The position numbers and the translations under genes are program-made. The notes under the pieces were generated by a model. That model did not search any database. It was not told the DNA's origin and saw only the letters and a program-made list of their open reading frames with translations. A stretch of DNA of 64,000 bases from Petunia secreta (lineage: Eukaryota > Streptophyta > Magnoliopsida > Solanales > Solanaceae): positions 4,530,501-4,594,500 of the forward strand of contig JARKIP010000065.1 of NCBI GenBank assembly GCA_029990175.1. The letters are read 5' to 3'. Positions 21,810 to 32,391 of the stretch are shown piece after piece (the first letter of the stretch is position 1; each line of letters begins with the position of its first letter).

Positions 21810-23204
21810 ATAATAAGGCAAACTAAAATAAATCTCACCACCAGCACCTTGTACATGAGTACTTGGGCTCATCATCGGCAGCATTCTACTAGCCCTTCCT
21901 GTTTCTTCATTAATGTTATTCTCACTGTTGAATGTAGGTTTTGATAATTGAAAAATGACCTGGTGCTGGGTGAACAATGAAAAAATTCACAGTTGAAGTT
22001 AAGAGTTGAAGGCCGTTCGGGTTAAGTTCGAGTTCGAGTTGAAGAAGGAAAAAGGGAACAACTGAAGTTGAAGTCTTAATCCAAGAAGAAGAAGGAAAGC
22101 AGAAGTGGTGCTAATGGGAAGAGTTTCCCAAGCGGAAAAGGATTGAAGACTTAGGCAAAATAACTTAGGTTTCAAATAAGGAAATATTTCAAACCTTATT
22201 AAAAACGGATTCCAAGTTGTAAAAGAAGTTCTAAGCTAAATTTGAAAAGGCTTTCGATGAACTCTATAAATACAAGTTATTTTAATTTGGACTGAATCAT
22301 TACGCATTCAAGAATTCTCAACAGAGAAAATCGAGAGCAATTATTCGTGAGACCTATTGTGTGCAAGAGCAGAAGCAAGTCAGCAAAACGTGGAGGAGTT
22401 CGAGTTTCATAGCTTATTCTGTCTGTCTAGTTTTCTGTTATAGGTGATCGAGATATAATTTTATTAGCTTGTTTAGAAGAATTGAGAAAAGAATACTTTT
22501 GAGGTAGAAGGTTCAACCTTACAAGCTATAGTGAAACTTGGAAGGCTCTAGGTACTAAGACTTTTAGTTCCTTGGTTGTAGAGCCATTGTAATAAAAAAA
22601 CTTGCTCATTTTTCCTTTTGTGGAAGTGTTTAAATCCCAAGAGTTTGGGTCGTGCTTTTTGATCCCTTGAGAGGGGGTTTTTCAACGTAAAAATTTTTGT
22701 GTCTCTTTATTTCTGTAATTATTTTAAGTTTCAGAGATAGGTAAAACTCATTGAGAATCTGGTTCTTCGTGAGTAACGGGACTTAAATAAGCAAGTTTTA
22801 GGAGATTAAAAATCGGGTAAGGACACTATTCACCCCTCTAGTGTCTTACGAAGGTGAACCAAGTGCAACACTCATCTTGCAAAGACTCTAAAAATATATT
22901 ACCACTTGGGACTGTTGGGATATAGCTAGGCTTAATTTGCCTCATTTTTGCAGCACTTCCTATTTCATCAATATTCACCTTAAGCAACGGCTCCAAAAAC
23001 AGACCACCACCCGGGACATGGCTAGTATCAATTGGTGGCAGCACGGTAGAAGAACTTCCTATTTCTTCTATTTTGTTCTTACTATTCATAGACTCTCCTA
23101 AAAGGATATATACCACCACCGCTTGGGACATAGCTAGGGTTGATTTGCACCATTTTACCCTTACTACTTCCTATTTCTTCTAGTTTGTTCCCACCGAGCA
23201 TGGA
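21810..23204 (-). repeat. Four ~36-residue tandem repeats in the RRM pseudogene
   Basis: Read on the minus strand (and skipping the copia LTR), four related units follow one another: NKLEEIGSS...VQINPSYVPSGGGI, NKIEEIGSSSTVLPPIDTS then HVPGGGLFLEP, VNIDEIGSAAKM then IKPSYIPTVPSGNIFLES, and NNINEETGRASRML then STHVQGAGGEIYF. Each has an acidic (E/D)E(I/T)G block, a P-S/T-(Y/H)-(V/I) block and a G-G/N-hydrophobic end, suggesting internal duplication. Confidence 0.7.
21926..22870 (+). mobile_element. Solo copia (Sirevirus-like) LTR, 945 bp
   Basis: It begins TGTTG (21926) and ends CAACA (22870), a perfect inverted pair, flanked by CTCAC (21921-21925) and CTCAT (22871-22875), a 5-bp duplication with one change. 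It shares blocks with the LTR at 15248-16131. There is no internal region, so it arose by LTR-LTR recombination. Excising it with one duplication copy joins LQDE to NNINEE of the minus-strand pseudogene in frame. Confidence 0.9.
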
Positions 23205-24345
23205 GTACTTGAAACGACCACGGTCAGTCGTTTCAGAAGTTAGGACTCCGATTGACGTGCCGATAATTTTAAAATATTCATAATGCCCGTTAGGACCAGT
23301 CTGTAAAATTTTAGCTAAATCAGACCTTGTTTGGTAGGCATCGGAAGAAGGTTTCAGTTTTTATTGTCGATAAATACTAAAAAGAGATTTTTGAGCTCGA
23401 TTTTGGCGAACGAGCTACGATTCAAAATCCGAAAGCGTCGTTGGGTTCGTATGATTATTTGTGACTATTGTGAACTTTCGAAAGTGAATTTCGATGTTGT
23501 TCGGCTAGTTTCCACTAAAATACGAAAGTTATATAATTTGACCTTTTTCCATTTAATTGGCATATTGAGTTTCGGGAGTCCGATTTGAGATCCGCCTTCG
23601 CGAGTATATTATGTTTTAATTTTTGTCGCGAAAAGAAAGGAAAATTAAATAAAAAGACAAAAAAGTAAAAGAATGATAATGAAATGAAGTTAGGCGGTGG
23701 GGGATATATGTCCCTCTAATCAATTTCGATAACAGAATAGAAAGGAGCACAAAAACGAAAAAACAGAAAACAATTCAGAAGCGGAGAAAAATGAAATGGC
23801 GCAGAAATGGAAAAAATGCCAGAAAATGAGAAAAGGGGCTGGGAAAAAAGTAGAATTTTCACCCTGAAACATTCAAGTAATGATCCTAATATATTATTTG
23901 AGTTTATTACGTGTGTTTGAATATATTTTAATAGTAAAACTTGGAATATTATACATCATTTTAATAAGTTCAATTAATAGTTTAAAGGACCAAATGGACT
24001 CCGATAACGAAATTGATTTTATATTCGTACTCAGTGAGTTATGGGCAACATATAAATGTAATTTATTTGGGGTTTGGTTATGTGACCTTAAACCCTGTAC
24101 ATAGACCTGGCCTGCGTATTGCATATGCGAATAAGGTATCAGGTTCCTACTTGGATTGCCCTAAGATGTGAGGAATGAAGCCTTTAGCCTAATTTGATAT
24201 ATTTTTCTGCTTATTGAATAGAGTGAGATCGTTTTGCAATAAAATCAAAGGCTAAAGCGGTTGTTGATTAGCAATGCCAAATTTTGGAGGAGGTAAGTGT
24301 TTATATCCATTTCTTTGGAGGCACCTGGCCTCGTGGATTTTCTAC

Positions 24346-24363
24346 CACGTGTTCCTTACGTGT
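24346..24363 (+). promoter_or_regulatory. G-box/ABRE-like pair in the LTR
   Basis: CACGTG (24346-24351) and, six bases later, ACGTGT (24358-24363) sit in a block conserved in all family G LTRs that retain this region (28367, 43546, 49534, 56183, 62418). Plant bZIP/bHLH factors bind such ACGT cores. Regulatory action is inferred. Confidence 0.5.
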
Positions 24364-24469
24364 GTAGCTGCCGATAGGCGTACCCATTACGCCTTAGCAT
24401 TGAATTTGCTATGTATATTATATGTTATGCCCTGTGGTTGGTATTGCATTGAGCATATGAGCATTGCAC

Positions 24470-25022
24470 TCAGGTGAAGGGTCATTATCGCATATACTTC
24501 CCGGTTGGCGATAAGAGTCCCGCACCGGTGAAGGGTCATTATTGCATATACTTCCCGGTTGGCGATGAGAGTCCCACACCGGTGAAGGGCCATTATTGCA
24601 TATACTCCCCGGTAATCGATGAGAGTCCCGAGCCGGTGAAGGGTCATTATTGCATATACTTCCCGGTTGGTGATGAGATTCCGCACCGGTGAAGGGTCAT
24701 TATTGCATATACTTCCCGGTTGGTGATGAGAGTCCCGCACCGGTGAAGGGTCATTATTTCATATACTTCCCGGTAATCGATGAGAATCCCGAGCCGGTGA
24801 AGCGTCATCATTGAATATACATCCCGATAATCGATGAGAGTCCCGAGCCGGTGAAGGGTCATTATTGCATATACTTCCCGGTTGGCGATGAGAGTCCCGA
24901 ACCGGTGAAGGGGCATCATTGCATATACTTCCCGGTAATCAATGAGAGTCCCGAGCCAGTGAAGGGTCATCTTTGGATATATCTCCTGGTAGACGATGAG
25001 AGTCCCGCGCCGGAGATAGGTA
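24470..25022 (+). repeat. 54-bp minisatellite, about 10 units
   Basis: Units of about 54 bp built on GTGAAGGGTCATTATTGCAT, ATACTTCCCGGT, and GATGAGAGTCCCG. Two subtypes differ in the middle (GTTGGCGATGAG versus GTAATCGATGAG). Fifty-four is a multiple of three, so both strands show open 18-residue repeat frames; these are not genes. Confidence 0.9.
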
Positions 25023-25189
25023 TCAGGCATATGTGACTGCATTGCATTGTACCACATTCATCCCATCTCATTGCACCGCATACTGACTATTGTGTGTATT
25101 GTGTTGTGTTTTATGTATGCGGTTTGTACACTATGTCGTGGACATATCTCAGTTTACCTATATATTTCTGGCTCGTATTCTGGGTTGTG

Positions 25190-25388
25190 GAGATCGGGTT
25201 GCACGCCGCAACGGTATAAATATATGGATCGAGTTGCACGCCGCAACGGTATAAATATACGGATCGGGTTGTACGCCGCAACAGTATAAATATATGGATC
25301 GGTTTGCACGCCGCGGCGGTCTGAATATATGGATCGGATTGCACGCCGAAACCGGATAATTATATGGATCGGGTTGCACGCCGCAACA
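25190..25388 (+). repeat. 35-bp minisatellite, about 5.5 units
   Basis: Units of 35 bp based on GATCGGGTTGCACGCCGCAA plus CGGTATAAATATATG. The period is not a multiple of three, so the three frames are cyclic shifts of one stop-free pattern. Confidence 0.9.
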
Positions 25389-26537
25389 GGATGTATTTCA
25401 GATTGTTGATATGTTCAGGATACCTATATGTTCTGGCTATCTTACGTTACTGGTTATTAATGAGTTTGTGGTTCCATACGTGTTTCTAGTTATTATCTGG
25501 CTCTGCCTTTTCATAATTTAAATAAGAGGAATTTGGTTTATATGGTTCTTCTCCCTGGCTAGCAATCCTATTCTTTAAGGAAGCTAGTCTGACCCACTTA
25601 TTGAGTCCTTTTGACTCACCTTTGCTTGTTGTTTGTTTTTTCCTATCTACTTCGTTTCGGCAGGTTCACTCCAGGATTGAGTTTTTCACGTTGTGAAGGA
25701 GCGAAGACAACTTTAGCTGTCAGGGTGAGCCAACTTTTATTTCGGTTGGCCACCAGTTTATTGTTCATTATTTCAGTTGCAATTTGCTCCCTTCAGGAGG
25801 TATCTGTCTTCTTTGGTACTCTTAGATGTCTATTCTGGATAGCCCTAAACCTAGTATGTTGGATAGTCAGTTGTAATTTTTTTATTTTACAGCTTAGAGG
25901 TATCAGTATGTCTTTGATTTTTTTTAATCTTGTCCTTATTGGTGAATTGTTATATTTATTTTCCTGATTTAATTGGTAAGGGTTCGCCCGACGGGTCTAA
26001 GGGAGGATGTCGGGTGCCCGCATGGTCTAACCGGATTCTAGGTCGTGTCAGTACTCCAAAGCATTTTGTGACACCAAATCTCCCTGTATAAAGTACATTG
26101 GATTTTTCACTATATCGTCTCAACGAATTTTCTAACCCCACGAATGGCACTTGCCCGGTTCTCATGAAAGTATTTGATAGTTAATTTGTCATTCAATAAA
26201 ATTGGAATCAAGAATAGTTCATGATAAGAACCACCTTCGAACTTGTCGTCCTCCACAACTTTTAGGCACGTTATGGCCTCATCCGAGACCCCATTGAACA
26301 GTTGGAGTGGAAAACCATAAATCTTCTTCACATAAGACAAGCTGCTTCCTACTACTTCAAGCAATAGATAAAACGCCATGATTTGCATGGATTCAGAAGG
26401 ATCACAGCCTATATCGGTGATCAATTTCACGTAAAGTTTTTGATCAATGAAGTGAAATTCTTTGAAATTATCATCAGGGATTTCGGGAAAAAGGTTATCG
26501 AATTAAAGAGGATATGTCTGAAGAAATGATATCCATG

Positions 26538-26730
26538 ATTTTTGATTTGTTAACACTTTTATTTCTTTCTTTTTTCCAAGTTGATGATAAGTAAAAGGAT
26601 TTTGACTGATGAGTTATATTGGTAAATAAATGATGACTGTTGATGAAATATCCGAAGAGGTACCATTGTTGACAAGAGGTTTAAGATTTAAGAAGAAAAA
26701 TAAGAAGTTTGAGATTTTGTATATTAGATG
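26538..26730. other. Flank upstream of the RRM pseudogene
   Basis: AT-rich DNA just 5' of the pseudogene ATG on the minus strand. It would hold its 5' UTR or promoter, but no clear TATA box is placed. It is cut at 26731 by family G LTR DNA. Confidence 0.4.
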
Positions 26731-27204
26731 TGAAACGACCTCGGTTAGTCGTTTCGGAAGTTAGGACTCCGATTGGCGTTTCGATAATTTTACAATATTC
26801 GTAAGGTCCATTGAGACTTATCTGTAAAATTTGAGCAAAATCAGACCTCGTTTGGTAGGCATCGCAACAAGGTTTCAGTTTTTATTGTCGATAAACATTA
26901 AAAAGAGATTTTCGAGCTCGGTTTTCGAGAATGAGCTCCGATTCGAAATTCGAAGCGCCGTTAGCTTCGTATGATTATTTTTGACTTTTTTGATTTTTTG
27001 AAAGTGAATTTCGATGTTGTTCGGCTAGTTTCCGCTAAAATGCCGAAAGTTAAATAATTTGACTTTTTTTCATTTAAATTCGCATCTTGAGTTTTGGGAA
27101 CCTGATTTGAGATCCGCCTTATCGGGTATGCTACATATATTTTGTATAACTTGTATGCAAAAGATGAAATTATTTCGAATATCGTAGGGTACCATTTTAA
27201 TTTT
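26731..27204 (+). mobile_element. Divergent LTR-start segment fused to the 5' LTR
   Basis: It starts TGAAACGACCTCGG like an LTR but after about 474 bp, at ATTTTAATTTT|CGGTTAGTCG, it meets a second copy of the LTR start that lacks the first 12 bases. The second copy is closer to the 3' LTR at 33737 than the first is, so the first is probably a remnant of another LTR. Confidence 0.75.
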
Positions 27205-29670
27205 CGGTTAGTCGTTTCGGAAGTTTGGAGTCCGATTGGCGTGCCGATAATTTTAAAATATTCGTAATATCCATTAGGACCTGTCTGTAAAATTTGAGCT
27301 AAATCAGACCTCGTTTGGTAGGCATCAGAAGAAGGTTTCAGTTTTTATTGGCGATAAATATTAAAAAGAGATTTTCGAGCTCGGTTTTGCCGAATGAGCT
27401 CCGATTCGAAATCCGAAAGCGTCGTTAGGTTAGTATGATTATTTGTGACTTTTGTGAACTTTCGAAAGTGAATTTCGATGTGGTTCGGCTAGTTTCCGCT
27501 AAAATGCCGAAAGTTAAATAATTTGACCTTTTCTATTTAAATTCGCATCTTGAGTTTCGGGAGTCCAATTTGAGGTCCGCCTTTGCGAGTATGTTACATA
27601 TATTTTGTATAACCGGTATGCAAAAGTTGAAATTATTTCGTATATCGTAGGGTACTGTTTTAATTTTTACCGTAGCAGCGAATTTATAAAAAGAAAAATG
27701 ACAAAAGAATGGAAAAAGGAAGAAATGAAAAGGGCTGACTATGTCGGTCACTAAGGGATCAATATGATTCCTTAGCAGATTCAGTAAACGTACAGAAAGA
27801 GAAATAGGAACACAGCAGGTAGAAAAAAAATGAAAAATGCCAGAAAATAAGAAAAGGGGCCGGAGAAAAGTAGAATTTTCACCCTGAAACATTCATGTAA
27901 TGATCCTAATATATTATTTGAGTTTATTACGTGTGTTTGAATATGTTTTTAACGGTAAAACTTGGAATATTATACATCGTTTTAATAAGTTCAATTAATA
28001 GTTTAAAGGGTCAAATGGACCCCGATAATAAAATTGATTATATATCCGTGCTCAGTGAGTTATGGGCAACTTATAAATGTAATTTATTCAGGGTTTGGTT
28101 ATGTGACCATAAACCCTGTATATAGGCCTGACCTGCGTGTTGCATATGCGAATAGGATATCAGGTTGCTAACCGGATTGCCCTAAGATGTGAGGAATGAA
28201 GCGTTTAGCCTAAATTGATATATTTTTCTGCTTATTGAATAGAGTGGGATCGTTTAGCAAAAAAACCGAAGGATAAAGCGGTTGTTGATTAGCCGTACTA
28301 ACTTTTGGAAGAGGTAAGTGTTTATATCCATTTCTTTGGAGGCACCTGGCCTCGTGGATTTTCTACCACGTGTTCCTTACGTGTGTAGCTGCCGATAGGC
28401 GCACTCATTACGCCTTAGCTTTGGATTTACATTGTATGTTGTATGTTAAGTGATGTTATTGATATTGCATTGAGGCTATGAGCATTGTACTCTAGCTGTG
28501 AGTTGGCATCTACAACCCGGCTGTCGACGAGAGTCCCGCACCGGTGAAGTATTATTATTGCATCACATTGCATTCATGTGCATTATATGTCATTCATATG
28601 CATTATATTTCATATCATATTGGGTGCAGGAGTATTCCGCCCCAGGAGCAGGAGGATTCCGCTCCATTGTATCATATTGAAGGTAGGAGGATTCTGCCCC
28701 AGGAGAGTGCAGGAGTATTCCGCCTCTAGTTTACATTTTATCGGGTGCAGGAGTATTCCGCCCCAGGAGAGTGCAGGAGTATTCCGCCTCTGATTTATAT
28801 TATATCGGGTGCAGGAGTATTCCACCCCAGGAGCAGGAGTATTCCGCTCCAGTTGGTTATCAGATTGGATTCTCCTCGAATGTAGGAGTATTCCGCTTCG
28901 AGATGGGAGGACGGGCACATGTGACCCTTTGCATCATATTTCATTTCATTTCATTTCATCTCACTTCATGTTATTGCATCTCAATTCATACAATTGTGTA
29001 GACCTGCGGTCCATGACTACTGTTCTGTTTATATTTGCATTGCTTATTTGTTAATATGTTTCTGGCTCGCATCCTTGGTTGAGTTCATAAGTTCCTTACG
29101 TGTTTCTGGTTGTTATCTGGCTCTGCCTTTTTATAATTTAAATAAGAAGAATTTGGTTTATCTGTTTTTTTCTCTCAGGCTGGCTATCCTATTCATTGAG
29201 GTGGCTAGTCTGCCCCACTTATTGAGTCCTTTGACTCACCCTTGTTTGTTGTTTGTTCTTGTCTATTTATTTCGTTTCGGCAAGTTTGCTCCAGGATTGA
29301 GTTCGCCACGTTGTTCGGGAGCGAAGATGACTTCAGCTGTCAGGGTGAGCCAGCTTTTATTCCGGATGGCCACCAGTTTATTGTTTATAATTTTAGCTGC
29401 ATTTTGCTCTCTTCAGGAGGTATCTGTCTTCTTTTTTACTCTTAGATGTCTAGTCTGGATAGCCCTAAACCTAGTATATTGGGTAGTCACCTGTAATTTC
29501 TTTTGTACAGCTTAGAGGTATCAGTATGTCTGTGATTTCTTTTAAGTCTTGTCCTTATTTATGAATTGTTGTATTTATTTTCCTGATTTAATTGGTAAGG
29601 GTTCGCCCGACTGGTCTAGGGGAGGATGTCGGGTGCCTGCACGGCCTAGTAAAAAATTTGGGTCGTGTCA
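27205..29670 (+). mobile_element. 5' LTR body of the plus-strand family G element
   Basis: It matches the 3' LTR at 33737-34735 over their shared part and ends TTGGGTCGTGTCA directly before the primer-binding site. In place of the 54-bp and 35-bp arrays it holds a ~26-bp repeat (28618-28905). The G-box (28367-28372) is retained. Confidence 0.85.
28618..28905 (+). repeat. ~26-bp minisatellite unique to this LTR
   Basis: Imperfect units around GTGCAGGAGTATTCCGCCCC with AGGAGA linkers, partly arranged in ~70-bp higher-order blocks ending in a TTATATCGG-like stretch. It sits at the position where the other family G LTRs have the 54-bp and 35-bp arrays. Confidence 0.85.
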
Positions 29671-29672
29671 GT

Positions 29673-29684
29673 TGGTATCAGAGC
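29673..29684 (+). other. Primer-binding site (initiator tRNA-Met)
   Basis: TGGTATCAGAGC, two bases after the LTR end, complementary to plant initiator tRNA-Met 3' end, as in many plant LTR elements. Confidence 0.95.
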
Positions 29685-29859
29685 TCAGTTTATAGTCTAT
29701 CCATACTGAGACAGTGTCTAGTAGAGTGTCGCTGATGGGCACGTAGACGTCCGTACTTATCTATGAGGGACTATGATGGCATTTAGGATGTTTCACTTCC
29801 TTCTTTTCTGATCGTGCGTTGGTCTTGGATGCAAAAGTATTTTCATTAATTCGTTCTTG

Positions 29860-31340
29860 GTAATTGTGAACCCTCGTGCGATAAATCAGCAAACAGTATG
29901 GGTTCAAGACGAAGCAGTCTAGCCTGGGGCTAGCACTGACGAAGTCCCGAGAGGTTTTGATCGTATTGACGATCTAGTTACGGAGGTCCTAGCAGTACGA
30001 GCTTGTGATGGGCAAGGGAGCAGGGCCTTGTGGTTCCCTTGGCTCTCTACGATGCTTTTACGAGAATCTTGGCAACGCAGATACCACAATAACTTATTAT
30101 TCGGCAGGCAACTTATCAGGTTGCCGCAGATGCAGATTTTTGGACTCAAAGGGCTCTTGTTCCAGTTCTTGATGTTGCCCCAGTAAATTATTTTCCAGAG
30201 GCAGCATGTGTTGCGCCACTTATTATTCTGGTTGGTTAGCTAGCCCAAGTAATAGCTCGGTCCGAGTGTCTGAAGATGATGTATTACTTTATCTGGTTGA
30301 ACCTTCCGATATTCTCAAGCCATGCATCAGATGATCCCTGTGTAAGTTTTTTTTTAAAAAAAAGAAAATGATGTCAGCGTATCCTTCAGGCTTTTCATTA
30401 TATTGAGCAGTATGGTGTTGATTATTCTTCTTTCCAGTTTCAGGGTCCAGCCTTGGATTGGTGGGCCGCTCTCTTATTAGCTAACTTGGTTCGATTTTTC
30501 TTCTAGATTCGTGGAAAAGTTCCTTTCGAGTAGCGAGCGAGATGAAAAGTGTTGCCAGTTTGAGTGGATTGGACAGGGTAGCCTGTCGGTTAATCTATTG
30601 GTGTTTCAGAATGTGAGATTGAATTCTATAGAATGGCTGAATATGCGTTAGAACGAATCCATGAGCCTTTCGAGAGATTCAAAGATTTATTGATGACCTT
30701 TCTTTTTCCTTGAGATTCCAGATGGCTTGAGAGATTGAGGTCGGGATTTCATTTGATGTTGTTGTTGATATTACTCGAAGGTACGAGGCATACCATAAGT
30801 TAGAGCGGGTGAGCAAGAGATCCCGTGGACCTAGTGGGCAACCATGGTACCTCATTTAGAGATAAGAGTTCTGATTATTTTGGGAGGTATTCAGGTTATT
30901 TCAGCTTGTAGAGCGTGATTCTCAAAGTGCGCGAGTAGTTTATCAAGACTAGACTCGATTCTCTCTTTGTAGCTCTCAGCAATCTGTCCTGCTTCCATTT
31001 TCACCGAAAAGGTGTTATCATTGTTTGTGAGCCTGTCAACTTTGGAGGAGTTTTCCCTTACTCCAGCAAGTAGGCAGTCGTCCTTTCTCTCGTCATCAGG
31101 CATCTGCGCAGTCGCAGGGGATTTTATTTAGATATCAATCAGCAAAAGAAATGCTACCATCCAGTAGAGGTCGAGAGCGTGGCGACAGTGGTTCTTCAGA
31201 AGGTGATTATCAGGGTAATGGCTCAGCTCAGCTCAGCTGCAGAGGCAGTTTTATGAACTGCCAGTCTGGCAGGATGCTGAGGTATCTGACGTAGTAGACC
31301 CATGTATTTCTTCTTCCATTAAATGTGAGTAAGATTTGAT
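29860..31340 (+). pseudogene. Degenerate gag of the plus-strand family G element
   Basis: It begins with a VIVNPRAINQQ-like start (about 29866; no ATG), then QGPALDWWAALL (about 30440), the WW block of plant gypsy gag, then EIEFYRMAEYALERIHEPFE and a Gly/Ser/Arg-rich tail leading to RQFYELPVWQDAEVSDVV (about 31249), which in related gypsy elements bridges gag and protease. Stops and shifts are frequent. No CCHC knuckle is visible. Gag would form the virus-like particle; this copy cannot. Confidence 0.75.
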
Positions 31341-32391
31341 TCTTCCGGTCAATCTGGAAATGGTTTGTCATATTATGTTTCCATAGTTTCTTTGGATATT
31401 GTTTTTATTAAGAATCAGTTGCGGTAGAGGGGTGAGCTTCTGGTATGATTTATTCATGGCATTTGTGATGACCCTATTACTTTATCTGGTCTACAGGTGA
31501 GAGATTTTGAGTGAATATCGGTATGGTTTGCTTGGCATCTTGTTGTGCCTCATTCTGTTATAATACCAAGTCAGTCTATCTCTTTTTGGAACTTAGTGTC
31601 GGTAGGATTATGGGATTCTTATCCGTCACCATCAGGAAGTGTCATTACTTCTTTCTGTGTAAAGTGGTTAGTAAGTAATACTCGATCTACGTATCTCCTC
31701 TTGGTTCAAAATGCTAGTATAGTCATGTTATCCTATGAGCTTGTCTAGGTTATAAAAGGGTTTCTGGTAAATTGTCAGAGTTCCTTTTTATTGGGAGATT
31801 AAATTGGCATAGATGTTGTTCCATAAAACTTGGAAGTAGTGTAGCTCTGGGAGCCAAACAAATAAAGAGATGAGCTTCCTGAAGCTCTAGTTATTTCTAT
31901 CCTCAGTCCATTTCTATTTCTTCTTCGTCCGGCACTAGTGAGCTTGGGCGATTTGTAGCCGCTTGTGACGTTCCCTGTGTTGAGCCAGAGTATGTGTTAT
32001 TGTAGCCGGGTAAGCATATTATTGTTTTGGATATCAGTTTATCCGGGTATCCATTCCCATGTATAGTATAGTGTTGGGTCTGTTTTTGCGGATCATCCAG
32101 TTTCAGGGGAAGCTTTGCCGATATTTTTATATAGAAGTACCATCCATTAGGCGGTGGTGTTTACGGCAAGGGTGTGGAGTTGTGAACTCGAGAGTTGCAG
32201 CTGTTTGGCAACTCGAAAGGGTAGTTGGTAGCTTAGGTCTGCCTACGTTCAGCTTTTAGCTAAATCTTCTTTAGTCCAGCAGACTGTGTAGTGATGGATA
32301 TTCCTATTCAAATAGCTGCATGAGTTTGTGCTTTAAGTGGAGGAGTCTTCCTCCAAATACTGAATGGTAATACTAAATCTCTAAGGCGTTG
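31341..32391 (+). other. Family G interior downstream of gag, no pol
   Basis: Shared with the minus-strand copies. I see no reverse transcriptase, RNase H or integrase motif. It includes a duplicated-looking GTGGAGGAGTCTTCCTCC stretch (about 32337-32355), a small inverted repeat resembling the polypurine tract. Confidence 0.6.

Larger units (their letters stand above)
23210..26050 (+). mobile_element. Solo LTR of family G, 2841 bp
   Basis: It starts TGAAACGACC and ends GGTCGTGTCA, with perfect 5-bp duplications GTACT at 23205-23209 and 26051-26055. No primer-binding site follows, so it is a solo LTR. It holds a G-box region (24346-24363), a 54-bp minisatellite (24470-25022) and a 35-bp minisatellite (25190-25388). 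Orientation is plus, opposite to the pseudogene it interrupts. Confidence 0.95.
21466..26537 (-). pseudogene. RRM-type plant protein pseudogene, split by two solo LTRs
   Basis: Minus strand, ATG at 26537-26535. After an early frame break it reads FDNLFPEIPDDNFKEFHFID and LYVKLI, then GCDPSESMQIMAFYLLLEVV and DEAITCLKVVE, the N-terminal helical block of a plant family I know only as uncharacterised RRM proteins. Four ~36-residue repeats follow, then NEVPPADRTVFLTLSNGYPI and ENEVRIFHK, the opening beta strand and helix of an RNA-recognition motif. It stops at a good donor (AAG|GTACC, 21466/21465). A 2841-bp gypsy solo LTR and a 945-bp copia solo LTR lie inside; removing each with one target-duplication copy rejoins the frame. 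Frame breaks near 26505, 26107, 23100 and 21800 make it a pseudogene. Later RRM exons are not found. Confidence 0.75.

Noticed and set aside
24470..25022. Possible CRISPR array
   Set aside because: Units are tandem without unique spacers, and the DNA is plant nuclear.
24387..25057. Long repeat-peptide frames on both strands in the solo LTR
   Set aside because: They are the 54-bp minisatellite read in either direction; the same occurs in every LTR of the family.
25611..25967. 118-residue hydrophobic frame in the LTR, repeated in other LTRs
   Set aside because: A T-rich conserved LTR segment; hydrophobicity follows base composition and other copies have stops in it.
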